A stretch of 64,000 nucleotides of DNA from JAJDXW01 sp965223775 (GTDB lineage Bacteria; Pseudomonadota; Gammaproteobacteria; HK1): assembly GCA_965223775.1 (NCBI GenBank), contig OZ245021.1, positions 310,001-374,000 on the forward strand, given 5' to 3'. Below the pieces are notes generated by a model. It searched no databases and was not told the DNA's origin. It saw only the letters and a list, made by a program, of their open reading frames with translations. This document shows, in pieces, positions 62,949 to 64,000 of the stretch (positions are counted from its first letter, which is position 1; each line of letters begins with the position of its first letter). Both the position numbers and the translations under genes were made by a program.

Positions 62949-64000
62949 TTGCGGTCGTCCGGCTCCGCACGCGCCGTTCCGGCGACCGGTCGCCGCCGCC
63001 CGCACGATCCGGGCCGCGCCGGTCGCCGAGCCGGTCGCGCCTGCCGCGCGCGCGCCCGAACCGGAACCGCTGACCTGGGGCGGTCTCCCTCGACCGGAGC
63101 GCGGACCGCCCTCGGGCGCTTGGCCCTGCCCGTCTACGTCCCGGCCGTCTGCATCGCGGTCGGGCACCAGGCCACCCTCATCCTGCTGCCCCTCTACGTC
63201 CTGGAGATCGGCGGGGGGCCGGCCGCCGCCGCCGCGGTGCTCGGGATGCGAGGGCTCGGCACCATGCTCGCCGACGTTCCATCCGGCGTCGCGGTCACCC
63301 GCCTCGGCGACAAGACCACGATGGTGGCGGGCACCCTGACCGTCGCCCTCGCGTGCGGCGGCTTCGCCTTCGCGGGGGATCCGTGGACGCTCGGTCTGTT
63401 CGCCCTCGTCCTCGGGGCGGGGTTCGGCGCGCTCATGCTGGGAAGGCTGCACTACGTTGCGCGGCGGTGCCCGGCCGCGTACCAGGGCCGGGCAGTCACC
63501 GCTCTCGCCGCCATCCAGCGGGTGGGGCTCTTCGTCGGGCCGGTGGCCGGCGGCCTGATCGCCGAGACGTTCGGGTTCGGGGCCGCGTTCGCCGCCGCCG
63601 CGGTCCTCAACGTCGCGGGCCTGGTGCTGATCGGCGTCTTCGTCCGGCGTTCGCGGTCCGGTGCCCGCGGAATCGCCCAGCCTCCCCTTGCCGTCATCGC
63701 GCGGATCGTGCGCAACCATCGGCATGAGTTTGCCCGGGGCGGGCTCGCCTCGGTCGCGATGCAGTTCGTGCGTTCCGCCCGGCAGCTTCTCATCCCGCTC
63801 TGGGGCGCGGCGATCGGGCTCGATGCCGCGAGCGTCGGCCTCGCGTTCGGGCTCTCCTCTGCCCTCGACGCGGCCATGTTCTATCCGGCCGGGTGGCTGA
63901 TGGACTTTCGCGGGCGCAAATGGAGCCTGGTGCCCTCGCTCGCGGTGCTCGGGGCGAGCCTGACCCTGCTGCCGTTCGCCACCACTTTCTGGACCTATCT
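62949..64000 (+). CDS. major facilitator superfamily transporter, incomplete at the window edge
   Basis: The frame stays open to the right edge and codes the first half of an MFS permease. It has helices YVPAVCIAVGHQATLILLPL, LGTMLADVPSGVAVTRLGDK (the G-x-x-x-D-R/K-like loop 2-3 motif is present), VGLFVGPVAGGLIAETFGFG and FGAAFAAAAVLNVAGLVLIG, then a second-half start ASVAMQFVRSARQLLIPLWG. The substrate is unknown; drug-efflux-type proton antiporters are similar. No ATG or GTG is available after the TGA at 62910; TTG at 62949 or 63120 must be used, so the start is unsure. Confidence 0.8.
   Translation, partial: MRSSGSARAVPATGRRRPHDPGRAGRRAGRACRARARTGTADLGRSPSTGARTALGRLALPVYVPAVCIAVGHQATLILLPLYVLEIGGGPAAAAAVLGMRGLGTMLADVPSGVAVTRLGDKTTMVAGTLTVALACGGFAFAGDPWTLGLFALVLGAGFGALMLGRLHYVARRCPAAYQGRAVTALAAIQRVGLFVGPVAGGLIAETFGFGAAFAAAAVLNVAGLVLIGVFVRRSRSGARGIAQPPLAVIARIVRNHRHEFARGGLASVAMQFVRSARQLLIPLWGAAIGLDAASVGLAFGLSSALDAAMFYPAGWLMDFRGRKWSLVPSLAVLGASLTLLPFATTFWTY

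Overview
The window is a GC-rich bacterial chromosome segment, most likely from a gammaproteobacterium. The main evidence is the arrangement ispE-lolB-TPR diverging from prfA-prmC-moeB, which is the gammaproteobacterial hemA/prfA neighbourhood (hemA itself is missing here). An outer-membrane lipoprotein receptor (LolB) and an MSHA/type IV pilus-like secretin cluster also point to a Gram-negative cell. Genus cannot be fixed from the sequence; a Chromatiales or Ectothiorhodospiraceae-like lineage is only a guess. No rRNA, tRNA, CRISPR array or prophage was recognised.

Layout. 0-7.7 kb: isoprenoid, lipoprotein-sorting and TPR genes on the minus strand; release factor 1, its methyltransferase, a MoeB/ThiF enzyme and a UbiD decarboxylase on the plus strand, tightly overlapping. 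7.7-19.7 kb: one minus-strand run of overlapping genes for an MSHA-like pilus or secretion machine: secretin fused to a TPR tail, GspE/PilB-type ATPase, GspF/PilC-type membrane protein, a PilM/PilN-like fusion, a PilO/PilP-like protein and three prepilin-like proteins. 19.9-22.3 kb: NfeD and FloA membrane-microdomain pair plus an unknown basic protein. 22.5-29.3 kb: hydantoinase/oxoprolinase A and B subunits, a cupin and RecQ. 29.7-30.6 kb: Phd/VapC-like toxin-antitoxin pair with a perfect palindromic operator candidate. 30.9-36.1 kb: TRAP transporter on the minus strand, then a divergent VOC dioxygenase-like gene and FAD aromatic hydroxylase on the plus strand, suggesting uptake and oxidation of an aromatic or carboxylic acid. 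36.4-42.5 kb: methyltransferase, GNAT acetyltransferase, HisC-like aminotransferase, M20 peptidase and a proline-racemase-superfamily enzyme.

43-50 kb is the accessory, decaying part. It holds an adenosine/adenine-deaminase-family gene cut by a complete IS4-family element with a 9-bp target duplication, a serine-recombinase stub, an AT-richer stretch with an epimerase and a VOC gene, livM and livH remnants, and an IS3-family remnant that is itself interrupted by a MITE-like repeat. 50.4-64 kb returns to intact catabolic genes: amidase, acyl-CoA synthetase, a sugar-type ABC importer (ATPase, two permeases, binding protein), two luciferase-like monooxygenases, CoaE and the start of an MFS transporter.

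A recurring theme is small dispersed repeats. Family R1 (about 200-230 bp) has long terminal inverted repeats that differ between copies yet match within a copy: three clear copies, one degenerate copy and one possible footprint. Family R2 (about 160-175 bp) has 28-bp inverted ends; two copies, one of them read in frame inside the TPR protein. Family R3 (about 90 bp) has GCGAGGCTGC ends; three copies, two facing each other where hemA would be expected. All identifications are from reading translated sequence and motifs; no database search was run.
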